A stretch of DNA of 54,151 nucleotides, from contig NZ_LAVS01000015.1 of NCBI RefSeq assembly GCF_000986865.1, forward strand, positions 1-54,151, given 5' to 3'. Shown one piece after another: positions 9,087 through 18,027 of this stretch. A program made the translations under genes and the position numbers. The stretch is from Rheinheimera mesophila (GTDB lineage: Bacteria > Pseudomonadota > Gammaproteobacteria > Enterobacterales > Alteromonadaceae). The notes beneath the pieces are model-generated. The model was not told where the DNA came from, did not search any database, and was given only the letters and a program-made list of their open reading frames with translations. Every line of letters starts with the position of its first letter. The first letter of the stretch is position 1.

Positions 9087-9437
9087 ATGCAACTGAACCC
9101 TATCATATTTTTTAAAGCGCTGGCGGACGAAACCCGGCTGCGTTCTTTGTTGCTGATCCAGCAGGAACAAGAGCTTTGTGTTTGTGAGCTGGTAGCTGCA
9201 CTTGCCGACAGCCAGCCGAAAATTTCACGTCATTTAGCTCAGTTGCGCCGTGATGGCATTTTGCTCGACCGTAAACAAGGTTTATGGGTGTATTACCGGT
9301 TAAACCCGGAATTACCTGATTGGGCTTTGAGCTGTGTACAACAGACAGCAGCCGCACACTCTGACTGGCTGACATTAAACCACCAGCAATTGTGCCAGAT
9401 GGGTAGCAGACCAGAGCGACAAAAAGGTTGCTGTTAA
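9087..9437 (+). CDS. arsR: ArsR/SmtB family arsenic-responsive repressor
   Basis: This 116-residue winged-helix repressor starts FFKALADETRLRSLLLI, the standard ArsR opening. The metalloid site is ELCVCEL with C31 and C33, matching the first two of the three cysteines in R773 ArsR (ELCVCDLC); the third is replaced by valine. DSQPKISRHLAQLRRDGIL is the recognition helix region, and the protein ends in a vicinal Cys pair (KGCC) that could add a thiol ligand. ATG 9087 is preferred because the upstream ATG 9036 sits within the promoter, although only a weak GAG precedes 9087. It should repress the operon it heads. Confidence 0.9.
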   Translation: MQLNPIIFFKALADETRLRSLLLIQQEQELCVCELVAALADSQPKISRHLAQLRRDGILLDRKQGLWVYYRLNPELPDWALSCVQQTAAAHSDWLTLNHQQLCQMGSRPERQKGCC

Positions 9438-9453
9438 CGCTAAGGATGTTGAA

Positions 9454-9930
9454 ATGAATATTCTGTTTTTATGTACTCACAACTCCTGTCGCAGCATTCT
9501 TGCAGAAGCTATTACCCGTCATTTGGTGGTGCGACTGGGTAACCAAAGCGATGTTGTAGTAGCCAGTGCAGGCAGCTCTCCACGAGGTATAGTTCACCCC
9601 TTAACATTGCAGTATCTGTCGCAGTGGTCGGTGGATACAAAAAATCTGCAAAGCAAAAGCTGGGATGATTTGACCGAATTTAATCCGGATCTGGTGATCA
9701 CTGTCTGTGACCAGGCTGCAGGAGAATCCTGTCCAGTCTGGTTTGGCAGGGCAGTCAAAGGCCATTGGGGTTTACCAGATCCAACCCGTAACGGACTTTC
9801 TCCAACACAAATTGAAGCGGAATTTACGCTGCTGTTTGATGTGCTGAGCAAAAGATGTGAAGCGCTGATTCGGCTGAATCAGCTCAATCAGGCTGCTATC
9901 GAAGCTATAGCTTTTTCTTACCCTTTATAA
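9454..9930 (+). CDS. arsC: Arsenate reductase, low-molecular-weight phosphatase type
   Basis: ArsC reduces As(V) to As(III) in the cytosol. The 158-residue protein opens with the P-loop CTHNSCR (C7-X5-R13) typical of LMW tyrosine phosphatase-fold ArsC. C85 and C93 are placed like the two resolving cysteines of thioredoxin-coupled ArsC (C82 and C89 in pI258). The general acid is D109 in LPDP. It follows arsR by 16 bases and precedes the acr3 exporter, which removes its product. The cysteine arrangement suggests thioredoxin rather than glutaredoxin as electron donor. Confidence 0.93.
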   Translation: MNILFLCTHNSCRSILAEAITRHLVVRLGNQSDVVVASAGSSPRGIVHPLTLQYLSQWSVDTKNLQSKSWDDLTEFNPDLVITVCDQAAGESCPVWFGRAVKGHWGLPDPTRNGLSPTQIEAEFTLLFDVLSKRCEALIRLNQLNQAAIEAIAFSYPL

Positions 9931-9958
9931 ATCACACTTTAAAAACAAAGGCTTATTT

Positions 9959-10978
9959 ATGGGATTATTTGAACGTTATTTATCGGTCTGGGTGGCGCTG
10001 GCTATGTTGCTGGGTGTGGTTGCCGGCAATCTGATCCCAAACCTGTTCCAGTTAGTGGCCTCATTGGAATATGCTCAGGTGAATCTGGTAATAGCAGCTT
10101 TTATCTGGGTGATGATTTATCCAATGATGGTGCAGATTGATTTTAGCGCCATCAAAGACGTCACCCAAAAACCCAAAGGCATCCTGCTGACACTGGTCGT
10201 AAACTGGCTAATCAAACCTTTTACTATGGCCTTGCTGGGCTGGTTGTTTTTCCGCTTTCTGTTTGCTGATTGGGTTGCCCCTCAGACGGCCACTGAATAC
10301 ATAGCAGGTATGATTTTATTGGGTGTAGCTCCTTGCACCGCTATGGTGTTTGTCTGGAGCCAACTGACCAAAGGCGATGCCAATTACACTCTGGTTCAGG
10401 TGTCAATAAACGACATTATTATGATTTTCGCCTTTGCGCCTATCAGTGCTTTGCTGTTGGGTGTGTCGGATATCACTGTGCCCTGGTCAACTCTGATTTT
10501 ATCTGTGGTGCTTTATGTGCTGCTGCCACTTTTGGCCGGTGTCTGGACCAGAAAATTGTTCTCCGGCAAAAAACCAGAACACCTGTCGGCCCTGCTTGCC
10601 CATATTAAACCCTGGTCCGTGTTTGGCTTACTGGCCACAGTGGTGCTGTTGTTTGGTTTTCAGGCTCAGACTATTTTGCATCAACCGCTCGCTATAGTGC
10701 TGATTGCCATTCCTTTACTGCTGCAAACTTACGGCATTTTTGCTTTGACTTATGTTACCGGCTGCAAACTGCAACTACCTCATAACATAGCAGCACCGGC
10801 CGGTATGGTCGGTGCCAGTAACTTTTTTGAATTAGCAGTCGCTGTGGCGATTTCGCTTTTTGGCCTGAATTCAGGCGCGGCTCTTGCCACTGTAGTTGGC
10901 GTACTGGTTGAAGTTCCTGTGATGTTGTCGCTGGTTTGGTTTGCCAACCGCACACGCCACTGGTTTATACCTAATTAA
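9959..10978 (+). CDS. acr3: ACR3 family arsenite efflux permease
   Basis: This 339-residue inner-membrane exporter has about ten transmembrane helices. The opening [20 protein letters not shown] and the essential cysteine C126 in [13 protein letters not shown] are family hallmarks of ACR3, the BART-superfamily arsenite antiporters. It extrudes As(III) made by ArsC using proton motive force. It is 28 bases downstream of arsC. A short hairpin (GCTAT-CGC-ATAGC, about 10984-10996) lies between it and the next gene. Confidence 0.94.
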   Translation: MGLFERYLSVWVALAMLLGVVAGNLIPNLFQLVASLEYAQVNLVIAAFIWVMIYPMMVQIDFSAIKDVTQKPKGILLTLVVNWLIKPFTMALLGWLFFRFLFADWVAPQTATEYIAGMILLGVAPCTAMVFVWSQLTKGDANYTLVQVSINDIIMIFAFAPISALLLGVSDITVPWSTLILSVVLYVLLPLLAGVWTRKLFSGKKPEHLSALLAHIKPWSVFGLLATVVLLFGFQAQTILHQPLAIVLIAIPLLLQTYGIFALTYVTGCKLQLPHNIAAPAGMVGASNFFELAVAVAISLFGLNSGAALATVVGVLVEVPVMLSLVWFANRTRHWFIPN

Positions 10979-11011
10979 TCCAAGCTATCGCATAGCGAAA
11001 AGGACAAATTT

Positions 11012-11497
11012 ATGTCACACCCATTTGACGAATTAGTACTGGAAGGCTCAGCGGCACTTCTTTTTACCCCTTGCCCCGGCACTAAAACTGAGGGACTGAA
11101 AGACTCGTTGTTAAGGTTAAAGCAAGCCGGTGCTTCGGCCATTTTAACCTTAATGCCTGAAGACGAAATAGCACGTAACCAGGTCATGGACTTACCCATA
11201 CTGTGCAAAGAACTGGGCTTAGCCTGGTTTCATTGCCCTATTGAAGACGATCAGGCACCGCTGGCCGACTTTGCTGCAGCCTGGCAACAACAAGGCCCGC
11301 AGATCCATCAGTTGTTAAAAGATGGCAAAAAAGTCGCCATCCACTGCAAAGGCGGCTCAGGCCGCACTGGTTTAGTGGCTGCACAAATTATGGTCGAACG
11401 TGGTATCGACAAAGAGCGGATCAGGCAACGTATTCAGGCCTTGCGGCCTTATGCCCTGACCTTAGCCCCACATCAGGCCTATTTTCAAAGCCTGTAA
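11012..11497 (+). CDS. Dual-specificity phosphatase-like protein in the ars operon
   Basis: This 161-residue cysteine-phosphatase-fold protein has the signature [10 protein letters not shown] at 111-120 (nucleophile C112, R118, so CX5R). A candidate general acid is at D79/D80 in CPIEDD, and an N-terminal FTPCPGTK motif is present. It resembles the CDKN3/dual-specificity phosphatase group, not the LMW ArsC beside it. AAGGA lies about 9 bases before ATG 11012. Its position between acr3 and GAPDH, 13 bases before the latter, places it in the same transcript. The role is unknown. It might be a second HCX5R arsenate reductase, by analogy with eukaryotic Acr2, or act on an arsenic-dependent metabolite or protein phosphate. 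Confidence 0.85.
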   Translation: MSHPFDELVLEGSAALLFTPCPGTKTEGLKDSLLRLKQAGASAILTLMPEDEIARNQVMDLPILCKELGLAWFHCPIEDDQAPLADFAAAWQQQGPQIHQLLKDGKKVAIHCKGGSGRTGLVAAQIMVERGIDKERIRQRIQALRPYALTLAPHQAYFQSL

Positions 11498-11510
11498 CTC
11501 AAGAGACGCT

Positions 11511-12518
11511 ATGATGAAAAAAATTAAAGTTGGAATAAACGGCTTTGGCCGTATCGGTCGTTTAGCATTACGTGCTGCATTTGACTGGCCTGAGTTTGAA
11601 TTTGTGCAGATCAACGACCCAGCCGGTGATGCGGCTACTTTTGCTCATTTACTGAATTTCGACTCAGTGCACGGCCGCTGGCAGCAGCAGGCGGAAGCTC
11701 AGGACAGCTCCGTGGTTATTAAAGGCCAGCCTATTGCCGTGACGCACAATAAAGCAATAGCAGACACCGAGTGGTCAGGTTGCGATGTTGTTATTGAATG
11801 CTCTGGCAAAATGAAAAGCACAGCGCAGCTACAGGCTTATTTGGATCAGGGCGTTAAACGTGTGGTGGTCAGCGCCCCGGTCAAAGAAGCGGGTGTATTA
11901 AACGTGGTGATGGGAGTCAATCATCAGTTATTTAATGCCGCAACACATAAGATAGTGACAGCGGCTAGTTGCACCACCAACTGTCTGGCCCCAGTGGTTA
12001 AAGTTATTCATGAAAAGCTCGGTATTAAACATGGCTCTATCACCACCATTCACGACTTAACCAATACCCAGTCTATTTTGGACACGCCACACAAAGACTT
12101 ACGCCGTGCCCGTGCTTGCGGTAGCAGTTTAATTCCCACTACTACAGGTTCGGCTACTGCTATTACCGAAATATTCCCTGAACTCAAAGGCCGTTTGAAT
12201 GGCCATGCCGTAAGAGTACCACTGGCTAATGCCTCTTTAACCGACTGCGTGTTTGAAGTAGAACGCGCTACCACAGCACAAGAGGTTAATGCCTTATTAA
12301 AAGCGGCCTCAGAGCAGGAACTCAAAGACATTCTGGGGTATGAAGAGCGGCCTCTGGTGTCGGTCGATTATAAAACCGACCCAAGATCCAGCATTATCGA
12401 CGCCCTGTCGACCATGGTGGTCAACGGCACTCAAGTGAAAATTTATGCCTGGTACGATAACGAATGGGGTTATGCCAATCGTACAGTGGAGTTGGCCAAA
12501 CTAGTCGGATCTATATAA
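11511..12518 (+). CDS. gap: Glyceraldehyde-3-phosphate dehydrogenase of the arsenic operon
   Basis: This 335-residue type I GAPDH has the Rossmann GFGRIGR, the catalytic cysteine C154 in ASCTTNC and the terminal [11 protein letters not shown]. An aspartate in the INDPAG loop fits NAD preference. In ars operons this enzyme uses arsenate instead of phosphate and makes 1-arseno-3-phosphoglycerate, which the adjacent ArsJ exports; this pathway has been described in Pseudomonas. The start is ATG 11511 or 11514, adjacent methionines. ArsJ begins 13 bases downstream. It may also serve glycolysis, but its setting argues for a dedicated detoxification copy. Confidence 0.92.
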   Translation: MMKKIKVGINGFGRIGRLALRAAFDWPEFEFVQINDPAGDAATFAHLLNFDSVHGRWQQQAEAQDSSVVIKGQPIAVTHNKAIADTEWSGCDVVIECSGKMKSTAQLQAYLDQGVKRVVVSAPVKEAGVLNVVMGVNHQLFNAATHKIVTAASCTTNCLAPVVKVIHEKLGIKHGSITTIHDLTNTQSILDTPHKDLRRARACGSSLIPTTTGSATAITEIFPELKGRLNGHAVRVPLANASLTDCVFEVERATTAQEVNALLKAASEQELKDILGYEERPLVSVDYKTDPRSSIIDALSTMVVNGTQVKIYAWYDNEWGYANRTVELAKLVGSI

Positions 12519-12531
12519 CGGGACAAATAAA

Positions 12532-13728
12532 ATGCAGACAGCTATCAAACAGTATCTTGTAGTCACAGGCAACTACTGGGCTTTTACCCTGACAGACGGC
12601 GCTTTGCGCATGTTGGTGCTGCTGCATTTTTATAAACTCGGCTATAGCCCTTTGGAAATCGCTTCTTTGTTTGTGTTTTACGAGTTATTTGGTGTGCTGA
12701 CCAACCTGTTTGGTGGCTGGCTGGGCGCCCGTATGGGTTTGAATAAAACCATGAATATTGGGCTGTTTTTACAAATAGCAGCGCTTGCGATGTTAATGGT
12801 GCCTGCAGAATGGCTCATAGTGCCCTGGGTGATGGCGGCTCAGGCCTTGTCTGGGATTGCCAAAGACTTAAATAAAATGAGCGCCAAAAGCTCCATTAAA
12901 TTACTGGTGCCAGAGGACAACCAAAGCAAGCTGTATCAATGGGTTGCGGTGCTTACAGGCTCAAAAAATGCACTGAAAGGTTTTGGTTTTTTCATCGGTG
13001 GTTTTTTACTGACACAAGTCGGTTTTCAGGGCGCAGTGGCGGTGATGGCCAGCGCTTTAGCTCTGGTTTGGTTATTAAGTTTGGTGTTGTTGAAAAAAGA
13101 CCTCGGCAAAAGCAGTTACAAACCCAAATTTAAAGACATGGTGTCGAAAAGTGGCCCGGTGAATTTGTTATCTGCGGCCCGTTTGTTTTTATTTGGCGCA
13201 CGGGATCTATGGTTTGTCATCGCCCTGCCGCTGTTTTTAGCGCAGCAACTGGCCTGGAGCCAACAAGCTATAGGTACTTTTCTGGCCTTATGGATTATTG
13301 GTTATGGCCTGGTGCAAAGTCTGGCACCATTTATTACAGGTAAGAAGTCAGGCAAAGTTCCGGGCCGTTGGGCTGCAGTCGGCTGGGCCTTTGTCCTTTG
13401 CCTGATCCCGGCGCTTTTGGCCAAACTTTTACCTCTGCCCTTCCCGACTGAAACCCTGTTAGTGTCTGTTTTGCTGCTATTCGGCGCTGTTTTTGCGGTC
13501 AATTCATCCTTGCACAGCTATCTGATTGTAAGCTACGCCAAAGCCGACGGAGTCTCACTGGATGTAGGTTTTTATTATATGGCCAACGCCATGGGCCGCT
13601 TAATTGGCACGCTGTTGTCCGGTTATTTGTATCAGACTCAGGGCCTGGAAGCCTGCCTGTATTGGTCCAGCGGCTTTATACTGGCGACAGTGCTGTTGTC
13701 CTGCTTTTTGCCTAAGGCGAAAAGCTAA
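12532..13728 (+). CDS. arsJ: ArsJ, MFS exporter of organoarsenical 1-arseno-3-phosphoglycerate
   Basis: This 398-residue major-facilitator protein has about 11-12 helices. The N-terminus (YLVVTGNYWAFTLTDGALRM) and the LFGGWLGARMGLNKT loop fit the ArsJ family. It exports the unstable arseno-phosphoglycerate formed by the upstream GAPDH. Outside the cell that compound breaks down to arsenate and 3-phosphoglycerate. It is the last gene of the operon and I see no intrinsic terminator in the 128 bases after it. The pairing with GAPDH makes the assignment strong. Confidence 0.92.
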   Translation: MQTAIKQYLVVTGNYWAFTLTDGALRMLVLLHFYKLGYSPLEIASLFVFYELFGVLTNLFGGWLGARMGLNKTMNIGLFLQIAALAMLMVPAEWLIVPWVMAAQALSGIAKDLNKMSAKSSIKLLVPEDNQSKLYQWVAVLTGSKNALKGFGFFIGGFLLTQVGFQGAVAVMASALALVWLLSLVLLKKDLGKSSYKPKFKDMVSKSGPVNLLSAARLFLFGARDLWFVIALPLFLAQQLAWSQQAIGTFLALWIIGYGLVQSLAPFITGKKSGKVPGRWAAVGWAFVLCLIPALLAKLLPLPFPTETLLVSVLLLFGAVFAVNSSLHSYLIVSYAKADGVSLDVGFYYMANAMGRLIGTLLSGYLYQTQGLEACLYWSSGFILATVLLSCFLPKAKS

Positions 13729-13856
13729 TTGCGGACTAATGCCTAAGGAATGCGGTGTAGCGTTTAAATGCCGGGTTAGAAGTTGCCACTAGCTCAAGGG
13801 CTCATGCTAAGGTAAAGCTATAAAAATAAGCTGATCCATCTGTCTGGAGATACCCT

Positions 13857-15623
13857 GTGTTAAGGTCCCGCAAACTATTGTCTTTTTTTACCCTCGTTCT
13901 ACTGTGGCTGACGCCCGTCGCCTTAGCCGCTACAGCAACAGAGCAACTGCAACAAGTCATTGATGATCATTGGCAATACAGCCTGCAGGAAGACCCTGTT
14001 ACCGCAGGCCGTATGGGTTTAGCAGGTTACAATAACAGACTGCCTGGTGTAACAGCCAAAGACAGAGCCCGTCGGCTAAAGGCTGAACAAACTTTATTAC
14101 AGCGCCTGCAGGCGATAGACACAAAAGCACTGACAGACGCGGACAGAGTCAACCATCAACTGCTGGCTTGGGTGCTGCGTAACTCCATTCAGTCCAATAC
14201 GCTGTTCCTCGACCGTATTCCGGCCAATACTTTTTACAGTTTCTGGAGTAGTGCTTTAGATGCCAGCAGTGGCCTGGCTATGCCTAAAGTGACGGATTAT
14301 CAGGATTATATTGCCCGCATTAATGACTTTGGCCGCTACTTTGATGAAAATATCGCCAATATGCGTACTGGTATTCAGGACGGTTTTGTTTTACCAAAAA
14401 TTGTCGTACAGGGGATAGCGCCGACGGTGCGGGCTCAGGTTTATAAAGACCCGACGCAAAGCAGTTTGTATCAGCCGTTTAAAAAATTCCCGGCCTCATT
14501 TTCGCAAGCAGAACAACAGCAATTACAGCAGGCCGCCAAACAAGCTATTGCAAAAACAGCCTTACCCGCTTTTGCCCGTTTAGCCGATTTCCTGGAAGGT
14601 GACTATATGAAAGCCGCCACTGAAAGTTTAGCGGCGGAACAACTGCCCCAAGGCAAAGCTTATTACCGCCATAGCATCAATACCTATGTGACCGAGGACA
14701 TGGACCCGGCCGAGATCCACAACATTGGCCTTGCCGAAGTAAAACGGATCCGCGCTGAAATGGACGCACTGATTAAACAAACCGGCTTTAAAGGCAGCTT
14801 CAGCGACTTCACCAAATTTTTGCGTACCGACCCGCAGTTTTATGCCAAAACCCCAACAGAATTAGTAAAAGAAGCCTCTTATATCGCCAAACGTATTGAT
14901 TACCGGCTGCCGGAGTTTTTTGGCAAATTGCCCCGCCTGCCCTACGGCATAGTGCCTGTGCCAGATGAGATAGCCCCAAACTACACCACAGCATCTTACA
15001 ACCCTGCCGCGATAGGAGGCATCCGCGGCGGCGCTTATTGGCTGAACACCCATGCTTTGGACCAACGCCCACTCTACGAGCTGGTGGCCTTAACATTGCA
15101 CGAAGCTGTGCCGGGTCATCATTTACAAAATGCCTTGTCGCAGGAACTGGAAAATGTACCGCAGTTTCGCCGTAACCTATATTTAAGCGCTTATGGCGAG
15201 GGTTGGGGTTTGTATGCTGAACGTCTTGGTGTGGAGATGGGCGTCTACGACAATGCCTATCAACAGTTTGGCCGCTTAAGTTACGAAATGTGGCGCGCTT
15301 GTCGTTTAGTGATAGACACAGGTATTCACTCGCAGGGCTGGAGCCGTCAACAAGCGCTGGATTTCCTGTCCAGCAATACCTCGTTGTCACAGGCCAATGT
15401 CAGAGCTGAAGTGGATCGGTATATTTCATGGCCTGGCCAGGCGCTGTCGTACAAAATGGGCGAAATTAAAATCCGTCAGCTACGCGCCAAAGCCGAGCAG
15501 CAACTGGGGAATAAATTTGACCTGCGTGCTTTCCACGATGCCCTGTTAGCCAATGGCGCTTTGCCTTTGGAAATTCTGCAGACCGAGATGGATCGTTTTA
15601 TTGCCAGGGCTGCTGCTCAGTAA
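13857..15623 (+). CDS. Secreted DUF885 family zinc metallopeptidase
   Basis: This 588-residue protein starts with a signal peptide (basic RSRK, hydrophobic core, cleavage after ALA near residue 24). The metal-binding motif is HEAVPGHH with H415, E416 and H421/H422, the form seen in DUF885 peptidases. Upstream, ARLADFLEGDYM and DMDPAEIHNIGLAEV fit the same family. The start is GTG 13857, with GGAG 7 bases upstream. It probably acts in the periplasm or outside the cell on peptides. It stands alone: the ars operon ends 128 bases before and the DinB gene follows after a hairpin. Confidence 0.88.
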   Translation: MLRSRKLLSFFTLVLLWLTPVALAATATEQLQQVIDDHWQYSLQEDPVTAGRMGLAGYNNRLPGVTAKDRARRLKAEQTLLQRLQAIDTKALTDADRVNHQLLAWVLRNSIQSNTLFLDRIPANTFYSFWSSALDASSGLAMPKVTDYQDYIARINDFGRYFDENIANMRTGIQDGFVLPKIVVQGIAPTVRAQVYKDPTQSSLYQPFKKFPASFSQAEQQQLQQAAKQAIAKTALPAFARLADFLEGDYMKAATESLAAEQLPQGKAYYRHSINTYVTEDMDPAEIHNIGLAEVKRIRAEMDALIKQTGFKGSFSDFTKFLRTDPQFYAKTPTELVKEASYIAKRIDYRLPEFFGKLPRLPYGIVPVPDEIAPNYTTASYNPAAIGGIRGGAYWLNTHALDQRPLYELVALTLHEAVPGHHLQNALSQELENVPQFRRNLYLSAYGEGWGLYAERLGVEMGVYDNAYQQFGRLSYEMWRACRLVIDTGIHSQGWSRQQALDFLSSNTSLSQANVRAEVDRYISWPGQALSYKMGEIKIRQLRAKAEQQLGNKFDLRAFHDALLANGALPLEILQTEMDRFIARAAAQ

Positions 15624-15638
15624 GCGCCTTTCACGGGA

Positions 15639-15664
15639 GCCTGATCTTTCATTGCGGATCAGGC
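15639..15664 (+). terminator. 8-bp hairpin after the DUF885 peptidase gene
   Basis: GCCTGATC (15639-15646) and GATCAGGC (15657-15664) are perfect complements around a 10-base loop, 15 bases after the peptidase stop. No T-run follows, so it may stabilise the 3' end more than terminate transcription. Confidence 0.4.
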
Positions 15665-15716
15665 CTTGGATCTTGAATAACGCAGTCGATCTGGCTCTGA
15701 GGAAAAAGGACCTGTT

Positions 15717-16250
15717 ATGTCACTACACCACAACTTCAGCTTACTCGCCCGCTACAACCAGTGGATGAATAACAAGCTGTATCAACTGGCCTCTACCCTC
15801 ACTGCCGATCAACTGGTGCATAACAGAGGCGCTTTTTTTGGCTCTGTGGCTGGTACTCTGAATCACCTGCTGGTGGCAGATTTAATCTGGCTTAACAGAT
15901 GCAGCCAATTGGCCACTCAGCCCCACTCTTTATTGCCATTAAAGCAGTTGCCTCTGCCAACAGCTCTGGACCAACTGCTGTATCAGGACTTTACCCAGCT
16001 TTATCAGGCCCGTCAGCATGTTGATTGCCTGATTTTAGCTTTTGTCGCTGAGATGGATGAAACCCAACTACAGCAGCTATTGAGCTACAAAAATATCAAA
16101 GGCGAGCTGATGCAAAAGAAGTTAGCTTCGGTCATGCAGCATCTGTTTAATCACCAGACTCATCATCGCGGTCAATTGACCACCTTATTTTCTCAAATGG
16201 GTTTGGATGCTGGTGTCACCGACTTGCTGATGCTGATTGATAACGAATAA
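15717..16250 (+). CDS. DinB family protein
   Basis: This 177-residue four-helix-bundle protein of the DinB/YfiT type starts HHNFSLLARYNQWMNNKLY. It has histidines positioned for a divalent metal site: H in GTLNHLLVADLIW and two in FNHQTHHRGQL. Members include bacillithiol or mycothiol transferases and many uncharacterised proteins, so the substrate cannot be inferred. ATG 15717 is preceded by AGGA. It is not a DNA polymerase despite the family name. Confidence 0.85.
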   Translation: MSLHHNFSLLARYNQWMNNKLYQLASTLTADQLVHNRGAFFGSVAGTLNHLLVADLIWLNRCSQLATQPHSLLPLKQLPLPTALDQLLYQDFTQLYQARQHVDCLILAFVAEMDETQLQQLLSYKNIKGELMQKKLASVMQHLFNHQTHHRGQLTTLFSQMGLDAGVTDLLMLIDNE

Positions 16251-16282
16251 CGGCGTTACGCCCCTAATCTTCGGACTGAGCA

Positions 16283-16912
16283 ATGGCTATGCTAAAAATC
16301 TTAGGTAAATCCTCCTCCATCAATGTACGTAAAGTACTGTGGACTTGCGCTGAGCTTCGCTTAAGCTACGCACAGGAAGAATAGGGATCAGGCTTCCAAT
16401 CCACTGAAACAGCAGCATTTAAAGCTCTGAATCCGAATGCGTTGGTGCCCGTGTTGCTGGATGGCAATTTTGTGTTGTGGGAATCCAATAGCATCTGCAG
16501 GTATTTGGCATCACAGTACCCTGACAAAGTGCTGCTGCCCGACTCGCCCAAACAAAGAGCTCTGGTTGAACAATGGATGGACTGGCAAAGTACAGAACTG
16601 AATAACTCATGGCGTTACGCTTTTATGCATCTGGTTAGAAAAAGCCCGGCTTTTTCTGATGTCGCAGCAGTTGCGAATAGTATTGATGCCTGGAATAAGC
16701 AGATGCAGATACTGAACGCAGCATTAGAGAAAACAGCGGCGTACATTACCGGCGCTGAATTTACCCTGGCAGATATAGTGTTAGGACTGTCGGTGAACAG
16801 ATGGCTGATGACTCCGATAGAAAAACCTGAATTGCCCGCTGTAGCCGCTTATTACCAACAACTCAGTTTGCGTCCGGCTTTTCAGACCTTTGGCTGTAAC
16901 GGCATCCCATAA
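16283..16912 (+). pseudogene. Glutathione S-transferase gene interrupted by an in-frame TAG
   Basis: From ATG 16283 the frame reads as a GST thioredoxin-fold start ([18 protein letters not shown]), then meets TAG at 16382-16384. It continues in the same frame as GSGFQSTETAAFKALNPNA and a complete C-terminal helical domain to the stop at 16912. Relatives recalled from memory have tryptophan at this point (E-E/D-W-G-S-G-F), so a single TGG to TAG change explains the break. No other lesion is visible in the remaining frame. It would be a functional GST of about 209 residues without the stop. It may be a recent nonsense mutation, a sequencing error, or (less likely) a suppressed stop. Confidence 0.85.
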
Positions 16913-17007
16913 AGCCAGTTACTGCCTTCACCGGGTTGGACTTATGTTGCTCTGCGGTCATAACTCATCTAACTTAAATGCTGACCATGTCCCTGCGGAG
17001 CACAACC

Positions 17008-17430
17008 ATGCTGAAAATGTTTCGAAATTTGCTCGCTCTTGTATTGGGGATCCTGCTTGGTGCGACCGTCAATATGGCGCTGATCAGCATCAGCCCTATG
17101 CTTATTGCTCCACCTGCGGGCGTCGATGTAACAAACACCGAAAGCCTGAGTTTGGCTATCGACTTATTTGAGCCCAAACATTTTGTCATGCCTTTTCTGG
17201 CGCATGCTCTGGGTACTTTGGTTGGCTCTTTTGTCGCATACCTGATAGCGGCCAGTTACAAAAACCGTTTTGCTTATGCGATTGGTGTATTTTTCCTATG
17301 TGGTGGTATAGCGGCCAGCCTGATGATCCCGGCACCACTCTGGTTTATCACACTGGATCTGTGGGTGGCTTATCTGCCGATGGCCTGGCTGGCGATTTGG
17401 TGTAGCCAGCGTGTTCAGCAACAGAACTAA
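17008..17430 (+). CDS. Small four-helix membrane protein of unknown function
   Basis: ATG 17008 is chosen because GGAG lies 7 bases upstream; earlier in-frame ATGs at 16978 and 16990 lack ribosome sites. The roughly 140-residue product has about four transmembrane segments (near residues 5-30, 60-82, 88-108 and 112-132) and a short periplasmic-type loop with IDLFEPKHFVMPFLAHALGT. I do not name a family with confidence. A VOC gene starts 16 bases after its stop, so the two are probably co-transcribed. Confidence 0.7.
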   Translation: MLKMFRNLLALVLGILLGATVNMALISISPMLIAPPAGVDVTNTESLSLAIDLFEPKHFVMPFLAHALGTLVGSFVAYLIAASYKNRFAYAIGVFFLCGGIAASLMIPAPLWFITLDLWVAYLPMAWLAIWCSQRVQQQN

Positions 17431-17446
17431 AAGGGCGGACTCCGTT

Positions 17447-17821
17447 ATGCAGCATAACATCACAGGCTTAGGCCAGTTGGGTATCACAGTCAACGATGTG
17501 CAGGTGGCTCTGCCTTTTTACACTGCGGTGCTTGGTTTAGAGTTTCTGTTTGCGCCGACAGCACAACTGGCGTTTGTGCTATGCGGCGCAACCCGCCTGA
17601 TGCTCAGTACGCCACAAGGCGCAGGTGAAGTCGGCAAAAACTCTATTCCTTATTTTCAAACCACAAACATAGAGCAGTTTTATACAACAGCTCTGCAGCG
17701 TGGCGCCACTGGTGAGAGAGCGCCGCAGCTTGCAGCCCAGATGTCGGATCATCAGCTATGGATAGCGTTTCTGAAAGACCCGGATGGTAATTTAATAGGC
17801 CTGATGGAAGAAAAGCGCTGA
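17447..17821 (+). CDS. VOC family (glyoxalase-like) protein
   Basis: This 124-residue single VOC module opens GLGQLGITVNDVQVALPFYTAVLG and ends with DPDGNLIGLMEE, with E in the final strand as a typical metal ligand. ATG 17447 is preferred over an earlier in-frame start at 17411, which would overlap the previous gene; a purine-rich AAGGGCGGA precedes it. It is a small cytosolic dioxygenase or lyase-like protein of unknown substrate. It shares the fold, and little else, with the VOC protein at 530. Confidence 0.82.
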   Translation: MQHNITGLGQLGITVNDVQVALPFYTAVLGLEFLFAPTAQLAFVLCGATRLMLSTPQGAGEVGKNSIPYFQTTNIEQFYTTALQRGATGERAPQLAAQMSDHQLWIAFLKDPDGNLIGLMEEKR

Positions 17822-18027
17822 AAACAGTAATAACCTGAAGCAAAGGCAAGAAGCACGCGGCATAGTCAAAACGAGAGCGTTCAAGGCCAACTTTAAAACT
17901 AAAGATTAAGCCGCTTTGCTCTTAGTCCTGAACCTGTTTTATAAACACCGGATTGCTATGAAACTATAAAGCGGAACACTTTTTACAACGTCAAAAGGGC
18001 TATTTTGTTGCATCATTCCTCCCAATT

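Noticed and set aside
11012-11497. Calling the phosphatase a second arsC
   Set aside because: It lacks the LMW-phosphatase ArsC layout (N-terminal P-loop and resolving cysteines); the HCX5R site is near residue 112, so the family differs.
14809-15390. Minus-strand frame of 193 codons opposite the DUF885 peptidase
   Set aside because: It is antisense to the catalytic domain of a clear gene and reads as low-quality, proline- and arginine-rich sequence with no start signal.
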